64,000 nt of DNA from Symbiodinium natans (GCA_905221605.1 CAJNDS010002184.1:148501-212500), one strand, 5' to 3'; shown: positions 35,731-46,325, counted from the stretch's first letter. Numbers and translations are program-made. Notes: a model not told the origin generated them from the sequence alone.

Positions 35731-38700
35731 TTAGGGCTGAAGGTTTAGGGTCCCCCCGGCCTTCCCTCGCCCCAGCATGGTCTCCTTGGTGGACAATGGC
35801 GGCTTTGCACGCAGAAAGTCGGGGTGTTGATCTCGGGAAGGAGAGCATTCACAGGGGCATTCGGCCACTTCCGTCGTCAGGCATGCCAGGTAGGAGAGGT
35901 TAAACTCGCTCTGCCAGAAGCGGCACTCTCCTCGATACATCTCATAGATCATCTGCCTGGATTTGCAGAGAATCGGTCTGAAGTCAGACACTTCATAGAT
36001 TCCGGAGGCCTGCGCGTCCGAAACGCTGCCAGGTCCGCGAGACGCTTGCCGATACTGTGAGTTGGTCTTCTGTCCGACGAGCTTTGCATCGAACTTACCC
36101 ACCGGCACCCCAATGAAGGAGGCCACTCTGCTTAAGGCCGAGATGTCGGAGAGGTCCTCAGACCTCAACACAAGCAGCCGGGGCCCGAACTGCTCCTTAA
36201 GGCTCAGCTCGGAGAGGTTCAGGGCCGGGAGGTTAAAACCGCTGAGCCGGTTGCCTCCACGCAACGTCTCATGAAAGTGCTCGGGGCTGCGGTAGTGCTT
36301 GGACTTATTTACCTTAGTTGCGGAGTTCAGAAGTCCCAAACAAGTGTACACTTTCACTTCATACTAAGCCCTAAACCTTAAACCCTGAACCCTAAACCCT
36401 AAACCCTAAACCCTAAACCCTAAACCCTAAACCCTACTCATTCAGCTACGACGGTACCCACTCCCCTGGCTCTTTGTAGGCCGTATCTCCCATTCGCACA
36501 AAGAAGTTGTAGACCGCCCAGAGCCAGTCTGCAGGATCTCGTACCAGCCTTCAGAGTTGGCCTACTTAAAGCCGTCGGGAAAAACGTATAAGTATATATG
36601 CACATATATATATGTGTACATATGTATTTTCACCCCCCCCCCATGAGCCATATGTATCCTTTTCTTGCTTGTCCTTCTGCACCTGTGCTTACTTACACAT
36701 ATTGTTTAAGTGAAGAAACACCGGTGTTTACGATACTTTCGTGTCTTGCCATGTCTGAAGCTACAACTTGCTATTGATTATATACACTTTTAAACAACCG
36801 AAATCTGCAAACATAATCCGTTTCTGGATTTGGTTTTGTGTGGTTTGCTAATCTCTGTTATTCACTCTATCATGGCTTTCAATATACACCTTCTGTGAAA
36901 TTCAACAATATTCATTGATTAGGAAAAACAAATTTTTTAACCATTGTATAATGCATAAACATAAAAGAAAAGATGAAGGGGTTTCAAATAAAGCACCTAA
37001 CACAAGAAGCAGACTACATAATAAAGTTAGAGACGAATTCGCAAAGACAGAGACATTGTTAACGGACACGAAAGGACAAAAATTAGCGTATTAGAATCCT
37101 GACGGGATAGATCAAAAATGGTTCTATTTTATACGTTGCTGGGACTAAAAGCGGTAGAGATGTTTATGATGATTGAAAACTTCCTTTATACAAGACGCAA
37201 CAGACTCAGCGTTATAAAGATGTAGGTAAGTTCATATGAGATGGTTTCATTGAAATAGACGGTTAAAGAAAAGAAAAAACTGGAATTTCTGGTATTATAA
37301 TAAGTCATACTGTTGATGGACGAAATCCTGCATCACTTTTATTATGCAAGTCATCCCTTCCAAACCCTGAATCTTAACATTGCTGTCCTTGCAATGCTTC
37401 GAAAGTGCATGTGTGTGAATGACCGAAATCCTGCATCACCCGCGCGCGCACGCAACATTGAAATTCGAGGAGCGCGGGGAGCTCGACTACCAACCGTCGC
37501 ACACGTGTAACGTAGGGTCATGCAAGATTTTGTCCATCCACAGTCTCGGACAAGATAATTTACTGACTTGTTGGCGAGAGTTGTTGCTGGAATGGCTTTT
37601 GGGAAGAATGTCGGAGATGTACTTTTGGCAGCTTCAAGCCTAACTAAGCTCTCCTCTTGCTCGGGCGTGGCCAAGAGCCCAAGAGCAGAAATGCCGCGTT
37701 TTTCAAGTTTCAAATTCGTTTCCGCAGTTTCAAATTAGTTTCAATATAGTTTCAAATCCAGTTGCAAAATCGCTGTTAAGGGGAAACTGCATCTTTCTAC
37801 ACGCAATTCAAAAAATGAAGGAATCTCAGAGGTTCCTGGTTTTCAAAAAGCGCGGACAGAAATTGCAGTTCCCCCTTAACAGCGATTTTGCAACTGGATT
37901 TTGAAACTAGAAACTAATGTGAAACTGATTGGAAACTAATTTGAAACTGTGAAAACAATTTGAAACTTGAAAAATACCATATTCCGGACTTTCTGCCCCC
38001 ATCCTGGCCCCTCACATACGGCCCTCAATTCACGTTGGTCAGCTGTGACTAGAGACCAGAGTTTCCGAAAACTTGCCAGTCTCCAGACAGTAGTTCAGCA
38101 TCGGGACAACAAATAAACAATGATTATGGTAATGTATTCAGAAGTCGTAGTTACGGTTCTCCTTTTGTATCAGGACAGCGACCAGAAGACACTGGGACAA
38201 ATTTAAGAATACGGAAAGCAGGAGACCCCGTTGGCATGTTTGATTAAGGAATTATAACATCAAAGAAATCAACATTGAACCCTCTACAAAATCATCCTTG
38301 TGAAGATATAGGCAATGTTAAAAACAAAGCAGGACATCTACGCGTAACCGAAGAAGAGTTTTAACAACAGTTTGATGCAATAATCGACATAATATTCATA
38401 GCGTTTCATAAGAAAGCAACAACATGCGAACAAATAGAGAAATCGAAGATAGAGAAGCAATTTAAACAAAATGTTTACGAAGAGATAACAAGTCTAGTTG
38501 AGAATAAGGAAGTAGATGAAGCAGTTAAGCAGGTGAAAGGTAGGAAGAAGAACAATAGTACAGACAACTCATATAGTTTTGAATTACTTGCTTGAATACA
38601 AGTTGAAGGTACGTATATATATATATATATAATTTAATTATCTATGCTATTTATATATAATGGAAACTTTTAGTCCCGAAGATATCCTCATTGATAGTTT

Positions 38701-39499
38701 AAGTTGTAAATTACACAAAGGTAGTTTTTATGTTAATTGTCAAGGGTTTAAGAACAAAACGGCGGTTGGATTTCAACCATTGCGTGGTCTCTTCTCACAA
38801 GTTAGATATTTGCCGTCAAAATATGGGAAACTTAACAATTGAATTAGAATTAGTAACTAATGCTACTAATTGTATCAATTCCCGCAGTCAGAATTTCAAG
38901 AGATAGAAGGAAAACTCGAGCCGGCTCGAATTTTCCGAAAATTCTTGAAGCTCCAGGTCTCGAAAACTCGAGCAGGCTCGAATTTTCAAAAAAAACCCTA
39001 AATTATGTCATCTATGAGGCCTTGGGGTCACACAGCCATGGTTTCAGCATTTTTGTTTGAAAATTCGAGCCGGCGCGAATTTTCCGAAAATTCTTGAAGC
39101 TCCAGGTCTCGAAAACTCGAGCAGGCTCGATTTTTCCAAAAAAACCGAACTTTCAGGATCTACCGGGCTGCTGGAGCCATAGATCCTGAAATTTATTTTT
39201 ATTTTTTTAAATTCGAGCCTGCTCGCGTTTGGGTGACCTACTGTGTCAGTTTTTTTTGGAAAATTCGAGCCGGCTCGAATTTTCGGGTATTTTTCTACCT
39301 TGTTGATGTAAATGACCTGCCTGACTTGACATGATATAGGTTTTTATCGGCCCTGTCGGTGTTTTTATCGCTAGCTCATGGCCTCCTCTCCTCCCAAGAT
39401 CCATCTGTTTCGAAGCAGAAACGTGGATCATGGGGGGGGGGCGTGAGCATATATATATATATATATGTGTATATATATATATGAAAAAGCACTATATAC

Positions 39500-39531
<32 letters not shown>

Positions 39532-41307
39532 GTAGAGGGTCCCTTAGAAACCCAAACGAGGAACATAGAAAACATGTCCCTGAAGTCAGCCTGGCAACAC
39601 GATGACTTTGACCGAGTCCCCCATGGCCTTCAGTAGCTCCGTGTTCTTCAAGACATGGAACTGGGTGTGCGCGACAACTGGATCGGAGCCTTTGGCCCCG
39701 CTCTGTGCGCGCGTGCCCAGCATGTGCTCACAAACCTCCTGGCGCCCTGGAAACCTCCGGACACACCTAGCTCATGGTTGGGATGGCATTAAAAATGTTG
39801 GGTTTAGGGTTTAGGGTTTAGGGTTTAGGGTTTAGGGTTTAGGGTTTAGGGTTAAGGGTTCAGGGTTCAGGGTTCAGGGTTTAGGGTTTAGGGTATTCCT
39901 CATTGAGTTGAAGTACCCCTCCGAAAAGGTAAAATGCTGCCCCCGCTATACCAAAGACACCTCTGTCGCATCTCCGATATCCGGCCCTTGCTCTTGCGCG
40001 CAGATTTCTGGAAATGCTTCAGCCTTGGGAACGAAATCAACCGTTTAGGGTTTAGGGTTTAGGGTTTAGGGTTTAGGGGTTCATATAATATACCTCAATA
40101 AGAATTTTCGTAGTATGGGGTCTATGACCCCCCAATTTTAGGGCCCCAAGGAGCATGGCTGCCCAGTCCGCTGCTGGAATGTCAGGAACAACCTCGGATG
40201 GCCCCTAGAACCCTAAACCCTAAACCCTAAACCCTAAATCCCAAACCCTAAACCCTTTGAAACCGCATATTCTTGAAGATGATCCTTGGGTTTAAGGGAA
40301 AAGTATAAGATGTCCCAAAGGCCCTAAACCCTAAACCCTAAACCCTAAACCCTAAACCCTGAACCCTGAACCCTGAACCCTAAACCCTGCATGTGGATCC
40401 AGCAGCCTCCTTGCGCAAGGCCACGATGTCCGGGTGCTTGCGGAGGAGCATGTCCTTGTTCATGGTTGGGAGAGTATGAAAAAGATACAATTCTGGTACT
40501 TCTTGAGTTCGAAACCCTAAACCCTAAACCCTCAACCCTAAATCCTAGACCCTAAACTAACCCCTAAACGATTCTTGAGAGTAAGTACCCTTAAACATGT
40601 AAAATGTTGTCCCACTATGACAAAGTGCTACTATTTGCTTAAGAACCCCACCAAAAAGACAAAACGCAATAACCCCTATATTTCCCTTACAAGGAAGAAT
40701 ACTTGTTATTATTTTTTGGGGGTTCTTAAGCGATTCGTAGTTTAGGGGTTATGTTTCTCTCATAGAACCCTTATGAGAAAAAAGGTTACCGCCACTATGA
40801 CAAAGTGTCGAGTTGAGACACCCTAAACCCTAAACCCTAAACACCCTAAACACCCTAAACCCCCTAAAACCCCTAAACCCCCTGAACCCCCTAAACCCCC
40901 TGAACCCCCTAAACCCCCTGAACCCCCTAAACCCCCTAAACCCCCTAAACCCTAAACCCAAACCCTAAACCCAAAACCCTAAGTTTCTTAAGCATTTGGT
41001 AGAGAGTCGAGTTGAGACGTGCCGCACTTTGGAAAGCCGGCCACCAAGACCACCTCGTGATCTCCGCCTTGGAAGGATAAAATTATCAACCCTAAAATAG
41101 GGTTCAGGCTTTAGGGTTTAGGATTTAGGGTTTGGGGTTTAGGGTTAGGGATTGGGGTTTAGGCTTTGGGGTTTGGGGTTTAGGGATTAGGGCTACTACT
41201 ATAGATCCTATTGAGGTGTGTGAACCATAAATCCTTTTAGGGCTCATGTTTGTTCCCAAGGCACACGCTCCCCAAAAGGCCGCCGCAAGCACGAGGAGTC
41301 TGGCCAT
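35731..41307 (-). CDS. Gene C: sulfotransferase-like protein, 9 exons, 397 aa
   Basis: Predicted PAPS-dependent sulfotransferase of the secretory pathway; the acceptor is unknown. Exons (minus): 41307-41265, 41067-41009, 40454-40387, 40284-40254, 40192-40155, 40023-39961, 39766-39599, 36548-36458, 36363-35731. They sum to 1194 nt and stay in one frame to a stop. Residues 1-15 form a signal peptide. Residues 25-34 read GFPKCGTSQL, the 5'-phosphosulfate P-loop, followed by LLRKHPDIVALRKEA as in the family. Residues 158-170 (LVRDPADWLWAVY) match the 3'-phosphate motif, and FGPRLLVLRSEDL lies in the C-terminal half. Introns are GT, GC or GA to AG, mostly with G after the acceptor. Doubtful points are the third intron (40386-40285, GG-AG or GT-GG) and the donor at 36457. 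Intron 7 (39598-36549) is 3 kb and AT-rich. Confidence 0.8.
36364..36441 (-). repeat. Array forming most of intron 8 of gene C
   Basis: CCCTAAA units on the plus strand, i.e. TTTAGGG in the transcript, ending CTTAG at the inferred acceptor. Confidence 0.6.
36560..38900. other. AT-rich island inside intron 7 of gene C
   Basis: About 2.3 kb without a single TTTAGGG unit, clearly richer in A/T than the flanks. It contains a fold-back (37697-37978), (TA)n runs and short broken frames such as 38660-38842 (plus, 60 codons, starting METFSPEDILIDSL). It looks like an inserted foreign or mobile sequence. The origin of the frames is unknown; a decayed virus-like structural gene is one possibility I cannot test. 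Confidence 0.6.
37697..37978. repeat. Fold-back inverted repeat
   Basis: Arms of about 95-110 bp built from TTTCAAATTNGTTTC-like units and a matching AACAGCGATTTTGCAACTGG / CCAGTTGCAAAATCGCTGTT pair enclose a loop of about 70 bp. Confidence 0.75.
38915..39290. repeat. AAATTCGAGCCGGCTCGAATTT palindromic repeats
   Basis: A direct repeat of about 75 bp (38915-38990 and 39058-39135), and a near-perfect GAGCCGGCTC-centred palindrome at 39260. (TA)n and (TACA)n runs follow at 39448-39532. Confidence 0.7.
39767..39960 (-). mobile_element. Family 1 introner with array = intron 6 of gene C
   Basis: 194-bp GT-AG intron between exons 6 and 7. It has the same termini as other family 1 copies and a TTTAGGG array in the middle. 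AGGTGT occurs at both exon edges. Confidence 0.72.
40024..40154 (-). mobile_element. Family 8 introner = intron 5 of gene C
   Basis: 131-bp GC-AG intron. Read on the minus strand it starts CCTTGGGGCCCTAAAATTGG after GCT and ends CCCAAG before GCT. An array sits inside. Confidence 0.72.
40628..40740. mobile_element. Family 3 element nested in intron 2 of gene C
   Basis: CTACTATTTGCTTAAGAACC to GGGTTCTTAAGCGATTCGTA. CACTATGACAAAGTG occurs at 40613-40627 and again at 40793-40807. Confidence 0.62.
41068..41264 (-). mobile_element. Family 8 introner = intron 1 of gene C
   Basis: 197-bp intron just after the signal-peptide exon. On the minus strand it starts CCTTGGGAACAAACATGAGC and ends CTTCCAAG. 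Confidence 0.65.
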
Positions 41308-41488
41308 CACCCTAAACCCTGAACCCTAAACCAAGGGTCGCGGAGGCGAAGCAGGATTCAGGGACTTGCTGGGTTCTGGACACTAGGCTCTTCGAACGTT
41401 TCGGGAACTTGTGAAGAGGTTCCGAGGCACGCTACAACCCTAAACCCTAAACCCTAATCCCTAAACCCTAAACCCTAAACCCTAAACC

Positions 41489-41789
41489 CTAAACGCTAGC
41501 GCATGTATTTCGGAGAAGTCCCATGCAGGGGCCGGATCCCAGAATACCGTACCATGCCCTCGAAGCACGAGCATCTGCAGACTGCACCCCACATGCTCTG
41601 AACTTGCAGCATTGAGGGTTTAGGGTTTAGGGTTTAGGGTTTAGGGTTTAGGGTGTAGGGGTTTATATCCTTACACCCTAAAACCTAAACCTTAGACCCT
41701 TTGCAGCTCTTCGCGTACCCAACCGACAGAGCTCTGTTGTGATCAGTCCAACTCCGATGGCACAGACTGTGCCATAAGCCCTTGCGTCC
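41489..41789 (-). CDS. Gene L, two 3' exons
   Basis: Exon 41789-41698 (AG|G, GT donor) reads DARAYGTVCAIGVGLITTEL and joins in phase to 41574-41489 (ARASRAWYGILGSGPCMGLL...) ending in TAG. The intron holds a TTTAGGG array. The gene ends only 182 bp upstream of the start of gene C, so the two are tandem on one strand. Confidence 0.48.
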
Positions 41790-41944
41790 CTGGAAACCCT
41801 AACCCTAAACCCCAATTCCCAAACCCCAAACCCTAAAGCCTAAACCCTAAAGCCCAAACCCTAAAGCCGAAACCCTACACAGCTGGGTAGGTTGTTTTTC
41901 GTCTTTCATGTGTTTCTGACACTTCAGCTCGAGATGTTGGGCAA

Positions 41945-41946
<2 letters not shown>

Positions 41947-42042
<96 letters not shown>

Positions 42043-42186
42043 TGTGTGTGTGTGTGGTGTGTGTGCGTGTGCGTGTGCGTGTGCGTGTGCGTGTGCGTGT
42101 GCGTGTGCGTGTGCGTGTGCGTGTGCGTGTGCGTGTGCGTGTGCGTGTGCTTGTGCGTGTGCGTGTGCGTGTGCGTGTGCGTGTGC

Positions 42187-42218
<32 letters not shown>

Positions 42219-42268
42219 GTGCGTGTGCGTGTGCGTGTGCGTGTGCGTGCGCGTGCGTGTGTGTGTGG
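41947..42268. repeat. GT and GTGTGC microsatellite
   Basis: (GT)n for about 110 bp, then GTGTGC units to 42268. Can adopt Z-DNA. Confidence 0.92.
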
Positions 42269-42367
42269 CCCTCACCTGCTGGAAAATAAACTGCTCTTCA
42301 ATCTACGCAGCTCCACGCCCACCCTGAATCCTAAACCCGAAACCCCAAACCCTAAACCCACATATCC

Positions 42368-42487
42368 CTAATCCGGCACGAGCCGAGATTGGGCGTAGGG
42401 ATCTTTGAGGGTTCGCTCATGCTCGGGGAGAAGTACACGATAAAGCTCAAACCTCCGCATGCTGTGCATTCTAAAGTGCGCCCGCAG
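42368..42487 (-). CDS. Terminal exon, unknown function
   Basis: 120-nt minus-strand exon after GTAG reading LRAHFRMHSMRRFELYRVLL and then EHERTLKDPYAQSRLVPD before TAG. The opposite strand is also open over this stretch; minus is chosen from the strand bias of the region. Confidence 0.42.
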   Translation of the reverse strand: MRAHFRMHSMRRFELYRVLLPEHERTLKDPYAQSRLVPD

Positions 42488-43071
42488 CTACAGACCCCGC
42501 AAGGAAAGGACACCTCCGAAACCGCTAAGCCCTAAACCCGAAAACCCTACTTAAACCCTAAACCCCCAACCGGCACAGGCTCCCTGAACCCTCGGGTCCC
42601 ACGTGGCTCAGGGATTACAGGGGTTACAGGTTTCATAGGTTTGAGGGGGTTCATAGGGTTCATAAGGTTTAGGGTTTTTTTGGGTTTACAGGGTTTATAG
42701 GAGTTGCAGGGTAATTATAGAGGAGATGCTGGGCCAGAAGACGTGAAATCAATTCGCATACAAAAAAGGTATGAAACAGCGTAGTAATCAAGATTGGCAA
42801 CAATCGCAAGAGTAGGAAGTATCTGGGACCCCTAGTTAAATACATTTTCGTAGTAAGTAACCCCTGTTTAGTAGGGTATAACCCTTAAGACTGTGGGCAA
42901 ACAGTTAGAAAGCTGTTGGTTGCCTTGGGGACTCAACAAGACCTAAGAGGGTTTACGGTTCATGTACCCGGATACATCGATTACAGGGTTTGCTATACCC
43001 CCCTTAGAACCTTATTAAAAATAGAATTGTTAATATCCTCTTGGGTTTTACATGAGCAAAAAAAATCATTC

Positions 43072-43883
43072 CTAAGGGGGATAAAGTTTATGGCAGCTGA
43101 GGCTTCTCTTTGCCTTGCGCGATGGCAGCGGTAGCGGTCTCTGTGTGCTCCAGTCACTTGAGCCAGGCTGTACAGAGGCGAAGTCTGGAAACCGCTTGAA
43201 GATGCCCTAGGAAGTGAGAAGACAAGGCGACTCCATGAATCGCCATGCGCTCTGGTTTAGGGTTTAGGTTTTAGGGTTTAGGGTTGAGGGTTTAGGGTTT
43301 AGGGTTCAGGGGTTACTGACCCCCTGAGGGGTAACGGGTTTCGGTGTATAGGTGCTGGGGACTCAGGGAAACTGCGGTTCAAGCCATCAGCTGCCGCACA
43401 ATGCCTGGCCCACACGCATGGCGAGGCATTCTCATCACGTGTGCATATGAACAACTCGGTTGCCCAGTAACCTAGGATTAAAGAGGGTGCCCTTTTTTGC
43501 TTAAAGGGGTTTATAGGGGAACCTAGGGCCCCCAAAAAGGGAATAAGGGCACTACTGGGTATCCTAGACAGTGCGTGTGTGTGTGCGTGTGTGCACATAG
43601 GGGTGTTTCTCAAAATAGGGGTGTCCCTACAACAAGTGGAATAGAAGCCCCTTAAACAGACCCCCCCCAAAAGGGTACCCTAAACCCTAAACCCTAAACT
43701 TTAAACCCTAAACCCTCGACCCACATAATGAAGAAGGGATCCACACGAGAAGTCGAACAGTTCGCCAGGGCCACAACAGTGCACCGACCTCTGACATGCA
43801 CAACTGCCCTGCAGAGCAACTGAATTGTAAAGTTTGGGCTCATATGCATACCTACAGCTTCTAGGGTTAGAAGATTCTGCCAA
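43072..43883 (-). CDS. Gene E: Cys-rich exon group
   Basis: Three minus-strand segments: about 43876-43715 (Cys-rich, with SCACQRSVHCCGPGELFDFS), 43454-43321 (LFICTRDENASPCVWARHCA...) and 43206-43072. The last starts at AG|G and is open in two frames: FKRFPDFASVQPGSSDWSTQ ending in TAG at 43072, or the phase-2 frame FQTSPLYSLAQVTGAHRDRY. A family 7 element lies in the intron at 43455-43567. The high Cys content suggests an extracellular protein; no family recognised. Confidence 0.4.
43455..43567. mobile_element. Family 7 element
   Basis: GGTTGCCCAGTAACCTAGGA, internal GTGCCCTTTTTTGCTTAAAG, right end GGCACTACTGGGTATCCTAG. Related copies lie at 9284-9450 (split by an array) and 34296-34400. 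Confidence 0.58.
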
Positions 43884-44186
43884 GCTAGGGTTTAGGGTTT
43901 AGGGTTTAGGGTTTAGGGCTTAGGGTTTCGGGTTTCGTTTCGGGCTTCGGGTTTCGGGTTATAAGATTCTTACAAACTTACCTGATCTTACCTGGGACCC
44001 TATTTGCCTGCTAAATAGCGGGGGGGTAAACCTTCAACCCTAAACCCTAAACCCTGAACCCGAAACCCGAAACCCTCAACCCTAAACCCTAAAACCTAAA
44101 CCCTAAACCCTAAACGCCCTACTTTTTTCCCCCCAAAAGTGCTTAAAATCCATGCTCAAGAAGGACTCCGGGCTTGGGGGGGGGGG

Positions 44187-44255
44187 GGCCTCCACCACGC
44201 GGTCCATGCGCCCGGCGTACTTCTTGAGGAGCGCCCGGTTGCGCTCCTCGGGATT
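44187..44255 (-). CDS. Exon, unknown function
   Basis: After AAAAG the minus strand reads NPEERNRALLKKYAGRMDRV. It runs into a poly-G tract, so the donor is unclear. A further frame at 44690-44560 (SAKHKDRLLLSNRFG) may be a neighbouring exon. Confidence 0.35.
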
Positions 44256-44956
44256 CTTTTGGGATTTGAGCTTTAGGTTTCTTTTGAGGGGATGCAAAGG
44301 TTTGAAGTTGAGGCTTTCAGGGGTTTAAGGGGTTTTTGGGTTTGGGGTTTGGGGCTGCAGCTTTTGAAGGGACTTTTGAGGATTTAAGAGCCCTGCGTCT
44401 TTAAGGGGGCTCGAGGTGCAAAAGGACTTGGGGGCCGTGTCTTGAGGGTTTAGGGTTTAGGGTTTAGGGTTTAGGGTTTAGGGTTTAGGGTTTAGGGTTT
44501 AGGGTTTAGGGTTTAGGGTTTAGGGGTGGGGGACTTGGGGCTGTTTTTGTTTTTTTTGGGGGGGGGGGGGGGGGGCTTGAGCCCTGTAAGCCCTGCAAGG
44601 GCCCGAGAAGCCGAAAACCAGTCCGAAACGGTTTGACAGCAGAAGGCGGTCCTTGTGTTTGGCCGAAAACCCGAACCCTATGCACCCCGCCTGAGTCACC
44701 CTCTCAGGCCCCTCAACCTGCAACAGTGCACATCCTAGCGGAACCCAGGTACCTCAACCTAAAGCCCGCACGCTGAGCCCCCTAAATTATGCACCCTAAG
44801 CCCCAAACTTTTGGCTGCAAAGCCCCAAAAACCCAACACCCCAAATCCTCTAAACACTCCTACACCCACCCAAGTCCACGGTATCCTCATTGAGGCACCA
44901 CCCTTGTACTCTACAGGCTTCTATTCAGGGCGAAGCCCCGGTTGAGGCTTTAGGGT

Positions 44957-45226
44957 TTAGGTGTCCTCATCTGAGAAGCCCATAGAGCGGAGTTCCTGTA
45001 GTTGGTCCTCGGAAAAAGAAGATTTAGGGTTTAGGGTTTAGGGTTTCGGGTTTAGGGTTTTGCGGCTTAAGTTTGGGAATTCGGGTTTCAGGGTTTGGGG
45101 CCTACCCCTTGCCCCCCCACCGCATTGTCCAACCATGCTCTAGAGCCTGAACTGACACCCTCCATGCCCCAGCAGTAGTGCCCAAATCCCTGGCTCTGGA
45201 AAGCAGAGCTGCCCAACTTCAGTGCC
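44957..45226 (-). CDS. Two exons, second with UBA-like motif
   Basis: Exon 45226-45121 (AG|G, GT donor) reads ALKLGSSAFQSQGFGHYCWG... and joins in phase to 45007-44957, which reads DQLQELRSMGFSDEDT then TAA. The motif QLQELRSMGF is typical of the first helix and MGF turn of a ubiquitin-associated (UBA) domain. The domain would be cut short by the TAA, so a donor before it (GAG|ga) and further exons are likely. An upstream exon may be 45442-45345 (IPKFENLEAAAPEVAMTAGG). Confidence 0.48.
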
Positions 45227-46219
45227 CTGTACTGTGTAGTAAACGCTAAACCCTAAACCCTAAACCCTAAACCCTAAACCCTAAACCCTAAACCCTAAAC
45301 CCTAAACCCTAACCCGGAAACCCCCAAACCAACAAAAACCCTGACCACCTCTAGGTGCACCCCCCTGCCGGGCCTCGTGACCTCCGGCAGTCATCGCCAC
45401 CTCGGGTGCTGCTGCCTCCAAGTTCTCAAACTTCGGAATTTGAGGTTGTCCTAAACCCTAAACCCTAAACCCTAAACCCTAAACCCTAAACCCTAAACAG
45501 TGTCTGAGTTCACAAAAGCTTCGGAGATTCTGGCTTCAGGGGATTTAGGTATACTTTTGGGCTAGTGCCTAGTTGGATACATAGAAGATAAGCCCTTCTG
45601 GTGGCAATGAAAAGTTGCGGGTTCGGGAGTTCGGGCATCATTCCCTCAAAGAGCCCTCGTACAGAAAGCCCGCCTCCAAGAAAACAAGAAAAACTGAGCA
45701 ACATACTGAAGATTCTGCTCTGCTGATCGCACCCCGAAAGCTCCTGCTGAATGACGGCCCTAAACCTACAGCCCCTCCGCCCCCAACCGTAAACCCACGC
45801 ACTAAGTCCTAACCCTGCAATTCAACCCTAAGCCTAAGCCCCGCAACCCCCAACATCCCTTGGGAGGGCCGCCGCGAACAAAGCCCGAAACAAAGGCCCA
45901 ACATCTCCTCAAGACCTCCATGGGACTGCTTAGGGTTTAGGGGTTTGAGCGTTTTGGGGTTTAAGGGGGTACTCCTGTTTCAGAAGAGCAAAAACAGGTT
46001 TCACCCTAAACCCTAATCCCTAAACTCTAAACCCCCAATGGCCTGGGCCATCTCCTGTCGCACTGACTGAATGGCCTGAGGTGGCGAAGTGATACGGAGG
46101 AGAGAAGGAAACAAGGCAAGTTTGACCGCGGATATGGGGGTTGAAGGTTTAGGGTTTAGGGTTTAGGGCTTAGGGTTTAGGGTTTAGGGTTTAGGGTGTA
46201 GGGTTTAGGGTTTAGGGCG

Positions 46220-46325
46220 GGTTTCCGACAATAGGGGTGCCCCCTTTTTGGGGGGTCCCTTGAAGGGATTCTATTCGAATTCGGGTATAAAAAGGGGTAC
46301 CCCTATTTTGGGAAATACCCATGCT
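46220..46325. mobile_element. Family 6 element
   Basis: GTTTCCGACAATAGGGGTGC to GGGTACCCCTATTTTGGGAA; internal TTGAAGGGATTCTATTCG. Confidence 0.65.

Noticed and set aside
41847-42371. Val-Cys or Thr-His repeat proteins at the GT microsatellite
   Set aside because: Six-frame shadows of a dinucleotide and hexamer repeat.
42365-42537. Plus-strand reading LGVGIFEGSLMLGEKYTIKL
   Set aside because: Open to a TAA, but the stop comes from the CCCTAAA array and the minus-strand frame has an AG acceptor and fits the strand bias; kept as minus with moderate confidence.
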